Source: Oligoflexia bacterium (GTDB lineage Bacteria > Bdellovibrionota > Bacteriovoracia > Bacteriovoracales > Bacteriovoracaceae). From it: a stretch of DNA of 64,000 bases. Under the pieces are notes generated by a model. It ran no database searches. It was not told where the DNA came from and was given only the letters and a program-made list of their open reading frames with translations. The translations under genes and the position numbers were made by a program. Numbering within the stretch: position 1 is the first letter of the stretch; the number at the start of each line of letters is the position of its first letter. The stretch spans positions 62,001-126,000 of the forward strand of contig JADFZW010000010.1 in NCBI GenBank assembly GCA_015232355.1, written 5' to 3'. Shown here piece after piece: positions 44,361-54,434 of the stretch.

Positions 44361-45752
44361 TTAAGGTATGTATGTATAATTTAGGAAGATACTTCCATTT
44401 TTTTTCCAATTGCCATAAGTGCTGTCGTTTGGGCCAGTAAACTGAGTGAATATAAATTTCCAACTAGAAGTATCACTTTGTGTATAAGACAATGTCGTTG
44501 CATAAGTCATACCTCCCTCTTTAAAAGCATAACAATGAAAAAGACTAAGGTATAATCTATCGTTAACTGTAAACTTTAAATTTGTTTTCAAACTATTTGA
44601 GAATAATTCTACAAGTTGTGATGTGGAATAATATGTTTGGGCCGATCTTTTGTCATACCTTTTTTCGTAGGAATATTCCATAATGAGTTCTGTTTCATCA
44701 AGAGACAATTTATTTGAAAAAGAATACTCTTTTATTTTGTATCCAGATACTGTTCTAAAATAATCAAAATTAACCTGGTTGACCGATTGTTGATATTCCA
44801 TCTCATGATATAATTTAAAGTTATCCCAATTTTTGGCCACACCAGCGATATATTCATTTATTTTTGAATCAATTTTTATATATGAATCAGCTTTACTACC
44901 ATATTGAAATGTCCAATATGAACTATCGCCATGATAAAGCTCAAAGAGATAATCTATACTCTTAAATATTCCATTATAAGTTAAAAGGTATCCGTATTTA
45001 TCAATAAGCTTATCAGAGCTTTGATCACTTATATTTGTATTGTTGTTAATCATGGTTGCTACTTCCCATCTATTTCCGGCCGGAAGTACTGACGATCTGT
45101 CGATCTTAGGAATAATATAGAGTGAAAGTTTATCGTCTGATATATACAAGTCAGAGCGTAATTGGTTTACTCCAATTTTTGTAGGCATCCAACTTGCTAC
45201 AAAAGATACCGTATTATAATTTCCTGCTAATCCGGCAAGTTCTGCCACTCCATTGGTTATAAATGCTCTACCTAATAAAAAATCAAATTTTTTTTCAGAG
45301 TGTATTAAATATCCTTCCTTGAAATCAGGATACTTTAAAAAACCTGATTTATTACTTGGTGGATGAAGATAATTATCCTCAACATCTTTAAGTGTAGAAT
45401 AGATAGCAAATCCTTTAAAGACAAAAAGATCTTCATCTGACAAATTTGCTTGTGTATCCAAATTATACTCAACAAATAAGAGACTATATTTAATGTTTGA
45501 GTTGTTTCCACCTTTAAGATAATTTGCAGAAGAAAGTGAATACTTTTCTACCGAATTATTAAGTAATTGATCAATTATATAGTATTTACTTCTATCCGAG
45601 TCTTTTTGTTCTTTTTGTTCTTTTTGTTCAATTTGTTCTTTTTGTTCAACGGAGTGTTTAGTTTCAGAGGAGAATGCTAGCGCATTTGAACTGCAAAAGA
45701 TAAAAATCACATTAAAAATTATTATTGCTAAAAAAATATTAATATCATTCAC
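44361..45752 (-). CDS. Outer-membrane porin-like barrel protein linked to the RND exporter
   Basis: 463 residues with a signal peptide (INIFLAIIIFNVIFIFCSS). A repeat KEQIEQKEQKEQK follows, then about 400 residues of alternating hydrophobic/polar strands rich in Tyr, Ser and Asn (DNFKLYHEMEYQQSVNQ, LSLDETELIMEYSYEKRYD, GSIFLNYTYIP), a C-terminal-aromatic barrel pattern. It is divergent from the LolA-like/RND pair at 45856-49110. In other proteobacteria this trio of LolA-like protein, MMPL exporter and barrel protein recurs. The function remains open. Confidence 0.65.
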   Translation of the reverse strand: MNDINIFLAIIIFNVIFIFCSSNALAFSSETKHSVEQKEQIEQKEQKEQKDSDRSKYYIIDQLLNNSVEKYSLSSANYLKGGNNSNIKYSLLFVEYNLDTQANLSDEDLFVFKGFAIYSTLKDVEDNYLHPPSNKSGFLKYPDFKEGYLIHSEKKFDFLLGRAFITNGVAELAGLAGNYNTVSFVASWMPTKIGVNQLRSDLYISDDKLSLYIIPKIDRSSVLPAGNRWEVATMINNNTNISDQSSDKLIDKYGYLLTYNGIFKSIDYLFELYHGDSSYWTFQYGSKADSYIKIDSKINEYIAGVAKNWDNFKLYHEMEYQQSVNQVNFDYFRTVSGYKIKEYSFSNKLSLDETELIMEYSYEKRYDKRSAQTYYSTSQLVELFSNSLKTNLKFTVNDRLYLSLFHCYAFKEGGMTYATTLSYTQSDTSSWKFIFTQFTGPNDSTYGNWKKNGSIFLNYTYIP

Positions 45753-45855
45753 CTATAGATTTTTATTGAACTTATTTTTTGCGCCAATATTCAATAATAT
45801 GCCTTATTATGTAATTATATTTTATAAGAGTAATATATTCTATTAGGAGAAGTTT

Positions 45856-46662
45856 ATGCATGGATTGATTGCGGTATTGGTTTTTTTTATGTCAATTACT
45901 TTGGCATATTCAGAAACAGCAAGAGAGATCATAGATAAAGTTTTCGATAATAATGGCCAGAAATATCAGAAAGAAGTTCAAGAAATGACTTTGATAGGTA
46001 GTAACGGAAACTCTGAAACTAGAATATTCCATAAGTATTCTATTAAAAATGATGATGGTACTAGTAGAGTATTACTCTCTTTTTTAGGGCCGGCCAGTAT
46101 TAAAGGAGTTGCTCTACTAACATGGCAAAATAAGGATGGAAATGATGATCAGTGGTTATATGTGCCTGCTTTATCAAATGAATTAAAAAGAATTACCAAG
46201 GGTGGGAAGAAAAATTATTTTTTGGGAACAGATTATACCATAGAAGACTTAATGACTGAAGATCGAAATAATTTTAATTATTCAAAATTAAATGACTCAA
46301 AAATTAAAAATACCAATTGTTATGTTATAGAAGTAGTTCCGGCCACAGATGAATTAAAAAGCGAGTCAGGGTATAGCTCTAGAAAGTTATATATTAATAA
46401 AACAAGTTATATCATTTCTAAGATTGAATATTTTGACAAAAATAATAAGCTTATAAAGACCTTGGTATTAAATGAGATAAAAAAAATAAAAATTGCTAGT
46501 ACAGAATTTTGGAGAGCAGATGAGGCGATCTTAGAAAATCACAATACTCATCATAAAACAGTAATTTTAGTAATTAGTAGGTCGTTTTCAAAAGAGGATG
46601 TAAGCGAAGATTATTTTACACATAGATTTATTACTTTAAAAAAGCATTTAAGTATACCGTAA
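45856..46662 (+). CDS. Outer membrane lipoprotein-sorting-like protein (LolA-like)
   Basis: 268 residues with a short signal peptide. SETAREIIDKVFDNN, SRVLLSFLGPASIKGVALL, DDQWLYVPALSNELKRI and NYFLGTDYTIEDLM, then CYVIEVVPATDE, match the LolA-like family that accompanies MMPL exporters. These proteins have a half-barrel cavity for lipids. Its gene is 51 bases upstream of the RND exporter, so a lipid or lipoprotein is a likely cargo. GGAG precedes the ATG. Confidence 0.85.
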   Translation: MHGLIAVLVFFMSITLAYSETAREIIDKVFDNNGQKYQKEVQEMTLIGSNGNSETRIFHKYSIKNDDGTSRVLLSFLGPASIKGVALLTWQNKDGNDDQWLYVPALSNELKRITKGGKKNYFLGTDYTIEDLMTEDRNNFNYSKLNDSKIKNTNCYVIEVVPATDELKSESGYSSRKLYINKTSYIISKIEYFDKNNKLIKTLVLNEIKKIKIASTEFWRADEAILENHNTHHKTVILVISRSFSKEDVSEDYFTHRFITLKKHLSIP

Positions 46663-46713
46663 AAATGTCGATAAACTAAGGGTTATAATTTAAAAATTTA
46701 ACAAGATTTTTTC

Positions 46714-49110
46714 ATGGTAGATTTAATTTTAAAAAATAGAGTGCTGGTCTTTATAATATTAATCTTACTTACATGTTTAAGTTTGTTGGGTATTTCCAAG
46801 ATCAAGTATGATTTTTTCCGTGTTTTTCCTCTGCCTTCTTCAGATCCGGCCATTCAGGCAAATAATATTCTAGGAAATCGCTTTGGTGGGATGGAAACAG
46901 TAACCATTTTAGTGGAGTCTGATAATATTTTATCATCTCAATCGGTACAAACAGTAAGAGATTTGAGCGAGGAGGCAAAGACTTTGAGTGGAGTTAAAGG
47001 TGCGGAAGCGGTAGTTAGTATTGCAACCGTACCGGATATTATATCTGAAAATGGAAATATATCCTTTTCACCACTTTTAGATCAATTACTTAAAAATCCC
47101 TCTACAGTTAACGAAAAAAATCAAAAAATTGTTAATGTTTTACTTAACTCTAAGAAAACAGCGACTCTTATTATTGTTTATTTGGGAGAGAGAGCATATC
47201 CGGATTCGAGTATTGGAGATGAAGCATTTTTAAAAAAACACAATCAAGAAATAAACAAACTGATAAAAAAATATTCTAAAGACAAGATTAAAATATCTGC
47301 CACAGGATCACTGCTAATATTATATTTAACTTCCGAAAGTATTAAAAATGAAATTTTTGTTATTTCTGGTATAGCAATTCTTTTGTTAATGGGTGTTTAT
47401 TTTATTAGTTTTAAATCCACTATGTTGGTGTTTATTAATGTTGTTTGTATACTTGTGGCCACTTTGTGGACATTTGGAATAATGGGATTTTTGAAAATAC
47501 CATTATCCGTACCATCGATATATATAATTATAATAATTTTGGCGGTAGGATCCTCTTACACAATTCATGTTATCTCCACTTTTTTGGTTCGTTATGAACA
47601 AATCAAAATCAGCAAAATAGAAACATTTAGAGTAGCATTTTTTGATATATCCATGCCCTTGTTAACAGTCTCCTTTGCAGCAGCACTTAGTGGTCTTTCA
47701 TTGATTACTTTTGAAATTGTAGATATAAGAGAATTAGGAATCATGCAATCACTGGGAATTTTTATTGCTTATTTTCTTGCCTATTTTATAATGCCGGCAT
47801 TTGTAATTTTATATTATAAACCTAAAAAAAATTTACTAACCAATGTAACTTCTTTAACTCCTTTAACTTCTTTAACTTCTTCTGGATTTAGAGTTAAAGT
47901 TGATCAATATATAAATAATTATATTAAAATTTTAACCTTTATACCTGTTCATTGGCCGCTAACTTCACTGATGTTTACTTTAATTATCATAGCGGTTTCT
48001 TTAGTTGGAGTATCGAAGATTACTGCAAATTTTGTTATTGAAGAAATCGCTCCTAAAAACTCAATGCCTAGTGAGTGTTTTGAAAAAATCAAAAAAAATT
48101 TTGGCACTTTTCGTCTTGTCCAGGTTTTGTTGGTCAAAAATGATTCCGATTCTGATTCACTACTAACTCCTAAATCCTTAGAAATAATTTCCCAAATAGA
48201 TAGTGATTTGAATTCAATTCCTGGGGTGAAAACAATTTCCTCCATTGCAGATGTTATGAATCGTTTAAAAACAGCATTGGTAGGGACCAGTGAAAACTCT
48301 TCTAGCATCTTAACAAGCAAATGGAAGCAGGAAGAAATTGATCAGATTTTATTAGTAGTAGGAAAAAATAATTTATCTAAAATGATAGATGATTCAAATC
48401 AACATACGTTAATTACTTTATCTCTTGATCAATCGCAACCAGCAAATAATAAGCATATTATTAGCAACATTCAAAATTATCTTAAAAAATTGCCAAGTGA
48501 TTACAAAGCATATCTTAGTGGTTCACCTATTTTAGTTAATTCCTTAAATGAATATATAGTGAATAATAAGATTGAGAGTATAATTATTTGTCTTGTGATC
48601 GCTCTAACTTTATGTGTGATTGTTAATTCATCACTTTTATATGGTTTAATAAGTGTTTCGGCCGCTGCAATTTCTGCAATAGCTATATTTGGAGTGATGG
48701 GATTTAAAAATATTAATTTAGATATGGGTTCTGCAACGATTACTACTATTGCTATCGGAGTAGGAATTGATTACGCTATTCATTTTATTCAACAATTCAG
48801 AAATGATTTGCTTTCTCAAATAAAAGACCAAAAAGAATATGATAATCCTAACATATATCCTCTAGTTTTGGGACTAACTACCAAGAGATATGGAAAAACA
48901 ATATTTTTTGATTCTTTGGCCAATATTATAGGTTTTTCTCCTCTATTGTTTTCAAATTTTCCAATTTTAAAAACAGCAGGATTTCTGCTTGTAACCAATG
49001 AAGTGATGGTGGTTTTTGCAACATTTTTTATAACCTCATTGTTAATTACAATTTTAAAAACTAAATATCTGTCATTTTTAAAGAGGAGACTTTTGAAAGA
49101 TGGAAAATAA
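46714..49110 (+). CDS. RND/MMPL superfamily exporter
   Basis: 798 residues, 12 TM helices in two halves. Each half has an N-terminal TM helix, a periplasmic domain of about 150-200 residues and a five-helix block. Motifs: ILAVGSSYTIHVISTF in half one, TIAIGVGIDYAIHFIQQF in half two, typical of the MMPL/HAE3 class of lipid exporters. With the LolA-like gene upstream it probably moves a lipophilic molecule across the envelope. It overlaps the next gene by 11 bases. Confidence 0.9.
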   Translation: MVDLILKNRVLVFIILILLTCLSLLGISKIKYDFFRVFPLPSSDPAIQANNILGNRFGGMETVTILVESDNILSSQSVQTVRDLSEEAKTLSGVKGAEAVVSIATVPDIISENGNISFSPLLDQLLKNPSTVNEKNQKIVNVLLNSKKTATLIIVYLGERAYPDSSIGDEAFLKKHNQEINKLIKKYSKDKIKISATGSLLILYLTSESIKNEIFVISGIAILLLMGVYFISFKSTMLVFINVVCILVATLWTFGIMGFLKIPLSVPSIYIIIIILAVGSSYTIHVISTFLVRYEQIKISKIETFRVAFFDISMPLLTVSFAAALSGLSLITFEIVDIRELGIMQSLGIFIAYFLAYFIMPAFVILYYKPKKNLLTNVTSLTPLTSLTSSGFRVKVDQYINNYIKILTFIPVHWPLTSLMFTLIIIAVSLVGVSKITANFVIEEIAPKNSMPSECFEKIKKNFGTFRLVQVLLVKNDSDSDSLLTPKSLEIISQIDSDLNSIPGVKTISSIADVMNRLKTALVGTSENSSSILTSKWKQEEIDQILLVVGKNNLSKMIDDSNQHTLITLSLDQSQPANNKHIISNIQNYLKKLPSDYKAYLSGSPILVNSLNEYIVNNKIESIIICLVIALTLCVIVNSSLLYGLISVSAAAISAIAIFGVMGFKNINLDMGSATITTIAIGVGIDYAIHFIQQFRNDLLSQIKDQKEYDNPNIYPLVLGLTTKRYGKTIFFDSLANIIGFSPLLFSNFPILKTAGFLLVTNEVMVVFATFFITSLLITILKTKYLSFLKRRLLKDGK

Positions 49111-49675
49111 TTATAATAATCAAGCGGATAGAAGAAAAATATTTCGATTAAATTTTCTTAGTCAAAAATTTCAATTGAGATACGCAATCTGGCTTTCTTC
49201 AATAGGTATGTTTAATATATTTCTAATGTGTTGGTTTATGGTGTTAACAATCAGAAGATCATTGGAGGATATTCCCCAAATAAGTAATTATAGAGAAATT
49301 ATTGTTAATACAATAACATTAAAAAATATTTTATTAAGATATGAAATACTTATTCCTTTGATAATAATTGTTGGTTTTCTTTTTGCGATAGGAATAGTTG
49401 GAACCAATAGAATAGCTGGTCCACTTCATAGAATTAAAACGCATCTAAAGGGTTTATCAGATGGTTCAATTAAAAATACTAAGATAAATATTCGTGCAAC
49501 AGATGAGTTGCATGATTTGATTTTTCTTTTAAACAATAATTTAAAACATCATTGGTTGCAACATCAAAAGATTGATCAATTATTAGTGGAAACAGAAAAT
49601 CTTTTAAACAATAGGGAAATAGAGCATGCTAAACATAAAATTTCTCTTGTTAGGATGGTATTGAAAGATAAGTAG
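49100..49675 (+). CDS. Small membrane protein with a HAMP domain
   Basis: 191 residues. Two TM helices (about 30-50 and 78-100) flank a short periplasmic loop; RIAGPLHRIKTHLKGLSDGS and TDELHDLIFLLNNNL form a HAMP domain, followed by a coiled-coil tail. No output domain. It likely relays a signal to a separate partner; the HD-GYP gene 67 bases downstream is a candidate (inference). Overlaps the exporter gene. Confidence 0.78.
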   Translation: MENNYNNQADRRKIFRLNFLSQKFQLRYAIWLSSIGMFNIFLMCWFMVLTIRRSLEDIPQISNYREIIVNTITLKNILLRYEILIPLIIIVGFLFAIGIVGTNRIAGPLHRIKTHLKGLSDGSIKNTKINIRATDELHDLIFLLNNNLKHHWLQHQKIDQLLVETENLLNNREIEHAKHKISLVRMVLKDK

Positions 49676-49705
49676 ATAAGTAGATAAGTAAATAAGTAGA
49701 TAAGT
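49666..49705 (+). repeat. 8-bp tandem repeat over the HAMP gene stop codon
   Basis: Five units AGATAAGT (the fourth is AAATAAGT). The TAG of the HAMP gene lies within the array, so unit number affects the distance to the next gene and not the protein end. Confidence 0.8.
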
Positions 49706-49741
49706 AAAAAGTAAATAAGTAAAATTTAGGGAAGTGTATTT

Positions 49742-51307
49742 ATGACTGCAAGAATATTGATAATTGAATCAGATATAGGGTTATTAACAGTGCTTAATTT
49801 ACTAATTCGTAGAGAATATGATGTAGAAATTGTCTCTAAAGTCTCTCGAAATATGGCCATCGAATATTTAAAAAAAGATCAAAATTTTATATGTATTCTT
49901 GCAGATGATGAATCCCCACGGGGAGCTGCTTGTAAAATTGCTAAAGAGACGATGTTATATGAAAAGACAATTCCGGTGATAGCATTGGTAAATCAATTTT
50001 CTGCCTCCATGGATAGTAAAAATATTTATGCAAAAGTTGTTAAACCGGAAATATCTAAACCGTTGATTCAGGTTTTAAAAACATTTTTGCCTAAGCGAAT
50101 TACTGCATCTAAATTACCTATAGAAAATGATGCAATTTTTGATCATTCTTTGGCCAGTACTAATAATTACTTTTTTATTAAGCTAGATGAAATCATCTGT
50201 TTTAATTATTTAGAAGTCGATTTTTATGTTAAATTATCAGAGGAAAAATATTTAAAAGTCATTAACAAAGGTGATTTGTTTAGTGATGAAGATTATAAAA
50301 AATATAAAAATCGTAAAATAGATGGATTGTATATATTAAATGAAGATGTGAATTTTTTAATTGAACGATCCTTGTTTAACTTTAAAACCCTTTATGATTT
50401 AAATTTTTATACTTCGGCCGAAAATTTGGCCAATTTTATTTTTAATAAAAATGAGGTTTATTCAGAGGAAAAAACTACCAATGTAATAAATATGATAAAT
50501 GAATCTTTACGAAAGGCAGATGCCAATAAGTTAAAGTATGAAGAAGGATTAAAAGTATGCGAGGAAACTGTAGCAGTTATTTATAAAACAGTTTCAAAAT
50601 TTGGGATGAATCATGTTTGTCAGCATTTAACTAGAGCATCGGTTATCTTATCACTTTCATTTATTCGCTCCTCCCCTCCATTAAATAATCTTTTAGAAAT
50701 GATGAAAGAGAGTGTTTTTGAAACCGGTGACTCATATTTAATTGATCATAGTGTTTTATTGGCCAATGTAGCTTGTGTACTTGCTGGATTACGTGGTTGG
50801 AACTCAAATTTGACATTTTATAAGCTATCTTTAGCAGCACTTTTACATGATATAACACTTAAAAATCCTAGTTTGGCCAGATTTCGTAGTCGACAAGATT
50901 TGATGAACAAGTTGCATGAGTTTACAGAGGAGGAATTGAGATTATATACCAGTCATCCACAAGATTCAGCTAAAATGGCGGAGCAATTTAGAATGATTCC
51001 TCCAGATATTGGGTTAATTATATTAGAACATCATGAAAGGGCCGATGGTACAGGTTTTCCCAAGAAGCTTGATCATTCTAAAATTAGTGGTTTGGGACAG
51101 ATGTTTATTGTAGCTCATGATTTAGTAAGTTTTATCTTAAGTAAGAATATTAAACAATCTAGTAATATTGAAAGCGAGCAGAGTTTTTTGGATTTAAATT
51201 TGGTTTCATTTTTAAATAAATATCGAATGCTTTACCAGTATGGTGAATTTAGAGTTATATTTGATGTTTTATGGAATTATGCTTTTACTAGCGCCAGAAA
51301 AAAATAA
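49742..51307 (+). CDS. Receiver-like HD-GYP domain protein, probable c-di-GMP phosphodiesterase
   Basis: 521 residues. Residues 1-120 are receiver-like (RILIIESDIGLLTVLN, ICILADDESPRG, YAKVVKP). The C-terminal HD-GYP domain keeps the metal site: ALLHDITLKNPSLARF, YTSHPQDSAKMAEQF, ILEHHERADGTGFPKKLDHS, FIVAHDLVSF. The GYP triad is GFP, a tolerated change. Such enzymes hydrolyse c-di-GMP. It is a paralogue of the degenerate protein at 5556. GGGAAG precedes the ATG. Confidence 0.88.
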   Translation: MTARILIIESDIGLLTVLNLLIRREYDVEIVSKVSRNMAIEYLKKDQNFICILADDESPRGAACKIAKETMLYEKTIPVIALVNQFSASMDSKNIYAKVVKPEISKPLIQVLKTFLPKRITASKLPIENDAIFDHSLASTNNYFFIKLDEIICFNYLEVDFYVKLSEEKYLKVINKGDLFSDEDYKKYKNRKIDGLYILNEDVNFLIERSLFNFKTLYDLNFYTSAENLANFIFNKNEVYSEEKTTNVINMINESLRKADANKLKYEEGLKVCEETVAVIYKTVSKFGMNHVCQHLTRASVILSLSFIRSSPPLNNLLEMMKESVFETGDSYLIDHSVLLANVACVLAGLRGWNSNLTFYKLSLAALLHDITLKNPSLARFRSRQDLMNKLHEFTEEELRLYTSHPQDSAKMAEQFRMIPPDIGLIILEHHERADGTGFPKKLDHSKISGLGQMFIVAHDLVSFILSKNIKQSSNIESEQSFLDLNLVSFLNKYRMLYQYGEFRVIFDVLWNYAFTSARKK

Positions 51308-51354
51308 TTGTTACAAATAATTTATCAAACCACTAGTCAGGTCCCTGGTAAATT

Positions 51355-51660
51355 TTAGGATTTAAAAATTGTTAGAAGTTTGTTTAAAACTTTTTTTTCC
51401 ATTCTAATAATTTGGTCTAGCTCATTAGCATCTAACCAAATACCCTTGCAATCAGGACACTCATCAATTGTAACTTTTTTATAATCAACTTCGAATAAGT
51501 CTGTTCCACACTTAGGACATTTCATATAGTGTAGTTCTTTGCGCTGTTCTCGTTCAGCTTTTTTAAGCTTATGATGTTTCTCCTCTTCGATTTTCTTTCT
51601 TCTCTCAAGCTCTAGTTGTTTGAAGTAATCCTCTTCTTTTTTACTTGGAACGATTGGCAT
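51355..51660 (-). CDS. TFIIB-type zinc ribbon protein
   Basis: 101 residues. N-terminal charged coiled coil (EEDYFKQLELERRKKIEEEK), then a zinc ribbon MKCPKCGTDLFEVDY ... IDECPDCKGIWLDANELDQI with two CxxC pairs and the WLD ending typical of the zf-TFIIB family. Function of bacterial members unknown. AAAGGAGC precedes the ATG. Confidence 0.88.
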   Translation of the reverse strand: MPIVPSKKEEDYFKQLELERRKKIEEEKHHKLKKAEREQRKELHYMKCPKCGTDLFEVDYKKVTIDECPDCKGIWLDANELDQIIRMEKKVLNKLLTIFKS

Positions 51661-51885
51661 ACAAGCTCCTTTGTTATTTTATAACAATTAATATTATTAA
51701 TATTAATTTAAAAAAATTATTTATCAATTTATTTAATACCCGACATTACATGTACAGTACAATGGTATTATTATTTTTTTTAATTTTTTTAATTTTTTTA
51801 ATTTGAAATTGTATTTTGTTATTAATTTTAATGCTTGGATTGACGATATATTAAGTAGCATCAAAATGGAAAGAGGATGTATAGT

Positions 51886-53595
51886 ATGTTTTTTTTTACA
51901 ATAATATTTTTTTATTTAGGAATTGTAATGGATATGGGAGCTGCGGTAGGGGCCACTCTATTGGACGGTACTGATCTTTTGGAATTTGCCAATAATAACA
52001 CATATCTTTTACAGACACTAAAATGGAAGAGTAATTCTCTCGGATTAGTTCAAAAAGATCAAGATAGTAAAACAAGGGTTATAGATATTGAACACTATGA
52101 GGTTCCTATAAAATTGGTAAGTGATTGCTTTGAAGAGCAAGCAAATTTAAAGTTGAGAGAATCTATTATTTTAAACAAAATAGTTTTTCAAGGTAGTAAT
52201 CAAATAGAGGAGTCTTTTATTCGTTGGCCGATTAATCCTAACGAAAAAAGAGAAAGTGAAAAAGTAAAAAAACTTTTACAAAAAAATGGATACGATAGTA
52301 GTAGTAAAAAATATTTTAAAGGTGTTTTAACAAGTGATGGAGTGCTTTTTTTAAAAGACCCACAGAATAAATTTATTTTCATGATTACTCCGGTAGATAA
52401 GGAAGAGTATTTTCGTGCAAAAGAGAGTAATCAGAGTGCGGCCAAAACTATAAGGATAACAAATTTACAAAATGATACTAATAAAAATCATCTGTTAATA
52501 TTAAGAGATCCATTTGGTTTTCATATACATAATGAAAAAGATGTTGATCCTATAGATTTAGGATTATTAGTAAAAGATATCAGTTTGCTTTATAAAACAG
52601 ATAAATATTATTTGCCACTAATACTTACTTCTAACAAGAACTCAAGAGTAAGATATGAAATTGCTAAAATAAATAGTAGAAAAAATGTGCAAAGATTTTG
52701 GAATCAAAACTATGTAATACCTTTAGCAAGAACACTAAGTGAATTTACATTATTTTATGGACTCTCTTTTGTAAGAACCTATTTGTTACACTCCTATCTT
52801 GAATTAGATCAAGATAAGACTCCTACTGGAAAAATAGTATTAGGAAATATTGGAGATACAATTCCAATAGCTGGATATTCTACTCAAGATAAAGATAAGA
52901 ATGACAAGAATCAAATTATGATTGGATATGCAACGGTAGATGAAAATATTGATGAAGTTAATGCTAAAATATTTTTTAAGGCATTTGAAAAAAGATTATC
53001 AGAATTAGCTGAGATACCACTTTTTAAAATATCTTTGCAAGAAAATATCAAAAATTTTCAAGTCAATATCAAGAGAGGAAAATATCAAGGAGTTGTAAAT
53101 AAACAAGAGAAACAATATCTAATAGCTAAAGATGAATTACAAAATTTTATTGCATTAAGAGAGTGCTTATTGGAAATGGAAAGCAAATATAGTAAGTTTG
53201 AGTGTCGAAAATTATTAGATAAGATGCAAACAGAAAAACCTCTTGAGTATTATGTTAACTCAATAAAAGATTATGAATATAAAAATAGTGGAGTAGTTAA
53301 TACTATTATTAGTGAAGGAATCACTAAAGTTAGAAGTAGCAGTGATTATTTATTACTCATGCAATGTAATTCTGGAAAGAATAAAGAGAGTTGTCGAAAT
53401 AATCGATATCCAATAATCAAACAAACACTGGTTAAATATTTTTTTAATTTTGGGCCAAGTGAAAATGATATTATAAACCTATATAGTAATCATCCTAAAA
53501 TGCGTAGAGTACTGCAAGAGTATTCCAAAAGTAATAAGCATTTTGCTTCCACTAGATCTTCTGAATATATTCCAATAATTATTCAGGCAGAATAG
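51886..53595 (+). CDS. Exported protein of unknown function
   Basis: About 569 residues from the second ATG (51886), which has GAGG nine bases upstream; the ATG at 51877 directly abuts that site. The N-terminus is hydrophobic (FFFTIIFFYLGIVMDMGAAV) without a positive charge, an atypical signal. No recognisable domain in the rest; features include LRDPFGFHIHNE, LGNIGDTIPIAGYSTQ and a Cys-containing C-terminal third (LRECLLEME, FECRKLL, MQCNSGKNKESC). The downstream MipA-like gene is 46 bases away. Confidence 0.65.
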   Translation: MFFFTIIFFYLGIVMDMGAAVGATLLDGTDLLEFANNNTYLLQTLKWKSNSLGLVQKDQDSKTRVIDIEHYEVPIKLVSDCFEEQANLKLRESIILNKIVFQGSNQIEESFIRWPINPNEKRESEKVKKLLQKNGYDSSSKKYFKGVLTSDGVLFLKDPQNKFIFMITPVDKEEYFRAKESNQSAAKTIRITNLQNDTNKNHLLILRDPFGFHIHNEKDVDPIDLGLLVKDISLLYKTDKYYLPLILTSNKNSRVRYEIAKINSRKNVQRFWNQNYVIPLARTLSEFTLFYGLSFVRTYLLHSYLELDQDKTPTGKIVLGNIGDTIPIAGYSTQDKDKNDKNQIMIGYATVDENIDEVNAKIFFKAFEKRLSELAEIPLFKISLQENIKNFQVNIKRGKYQGVVNKQEKQYLIAKDELQNFIALRECLLEMESKYSKFECRKLLDKMQTEKPLEYYVNSIKDYEYKNSGVVNTIISEGITKVRSSSDYLLLMQCNSGKNKESCRNNRYPIIKQTLVKYFFNFGPSENDIINLYSNHPKMRRVLQEYSKSNKHFASTRSSEYIPIIIQAE

Positions 53596-53641
53596 TAATT
53601 TTATAAAAGTGCTTTTAAGGATTTTTTGAAGTGTTGTGAAA

Positions 53642-54412
53642 ATGTTTATTAAAATTTTTTTTAAAATATTTCTAATTTTATTAATTTTAAAAATCTATGT
53701 TTCTGCGACGGATGCGGCAGAATCAAGTGATAATTTTGATGTAGTAAAACTCTCTATTGGTGGTGGTTATGCTGTTTCCACTAATATAAGAAAAGATAAC
53801 GATCTGGATGGTAAGGGCGGGGAGTATGTTAGTAGTTGGATACCACTTGTTTCATTATCTTGGTGGAGACTTAGTTTTAGAGGAATGCAATTGCAATTTA
53901 AATTATTTAATGATTCGCTCTTTAGTGCATCCTTGAAACTTTCTAGAATGGGCCAAGAGTATCGCTCTGGATATCTATCGAAGAGAAGATCATCATTTGC
54001 AATGGGTGGTGAGATAAGAATTATTTTAATAAATATCTCTTACCTTCGAGATATAGATGGTGTTAGTGGTGGTAGTATTTATCAATTTTCTAGTGGTATT
54101 CCGTTGCCAGCAATTGAAAATTTACTATTTATACATTTAGGATTTGGATTGGAGCTTAATGATCGTAAATATGTTGATTATTATTTTGGGGTTAGAGATA
54201 ACGAAATAACATCATATCGACCTCAATACAGTGGAGAAAAGACTTGGAATCGTTTTATTGCTTTAAATTTTAATCTAAAACCTGTTGAAGTGTTTTCTAC
54301 TTCACTCTCAATTCGCTATAAAAGTTATGGGCCTTCAATTAAAAATTCACCAACAGTCAGAACAAATAATGAATTTAGTTATGCAGCGATGATGGTATTT
54401 AATTTATTATAG
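53642..54412 (+). CDS. MipA/OmpV-like outer membrane protein
   Basis: About 256 residues with a signal peptide (FIKIFFKIFLILLILKIYVS). Beta-strand pattern with SIGGGYAVSTN, WIPLVSLSWWRLSF, IHLGFGLELND and YYFGVRDNEITSYRPQYSGE, which fits the MipA/OmpV signature (YYGVxxxEAxxSGxxxY) near the C-terminus. The start is uncertain: ATG at 53642 or GTG at 53636, with no strong site. Likely an outer-membrane barrel or scaffold. Confidence 0.75.
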   Translation: MFIKIFFKIFLILLILKIYVSATDAAESSDNFDVVKLSIGGGYAVSTNIRKDNDLDGKGGEYVSSWIPLVSLSWWRLSFRGMQLQFKLFNDSLFSASLKLSRMGQEYRSGYLSKRRSSFAMGGEIRIILINISYLRDIDGVSGGSIYQFSSGIPLPAIENLLFIHLGFGLELNDRKYVDYYFGVRDNEITSYRPQYSGEKTWNRFIALNFNLKPVEVFSTSLSIRYKSYGPSIKNSPTVRTNNEFSYAAMMVFNLL

Positions 54413-54434
54413 TTTTTTTTAAACTTTCAGACTC

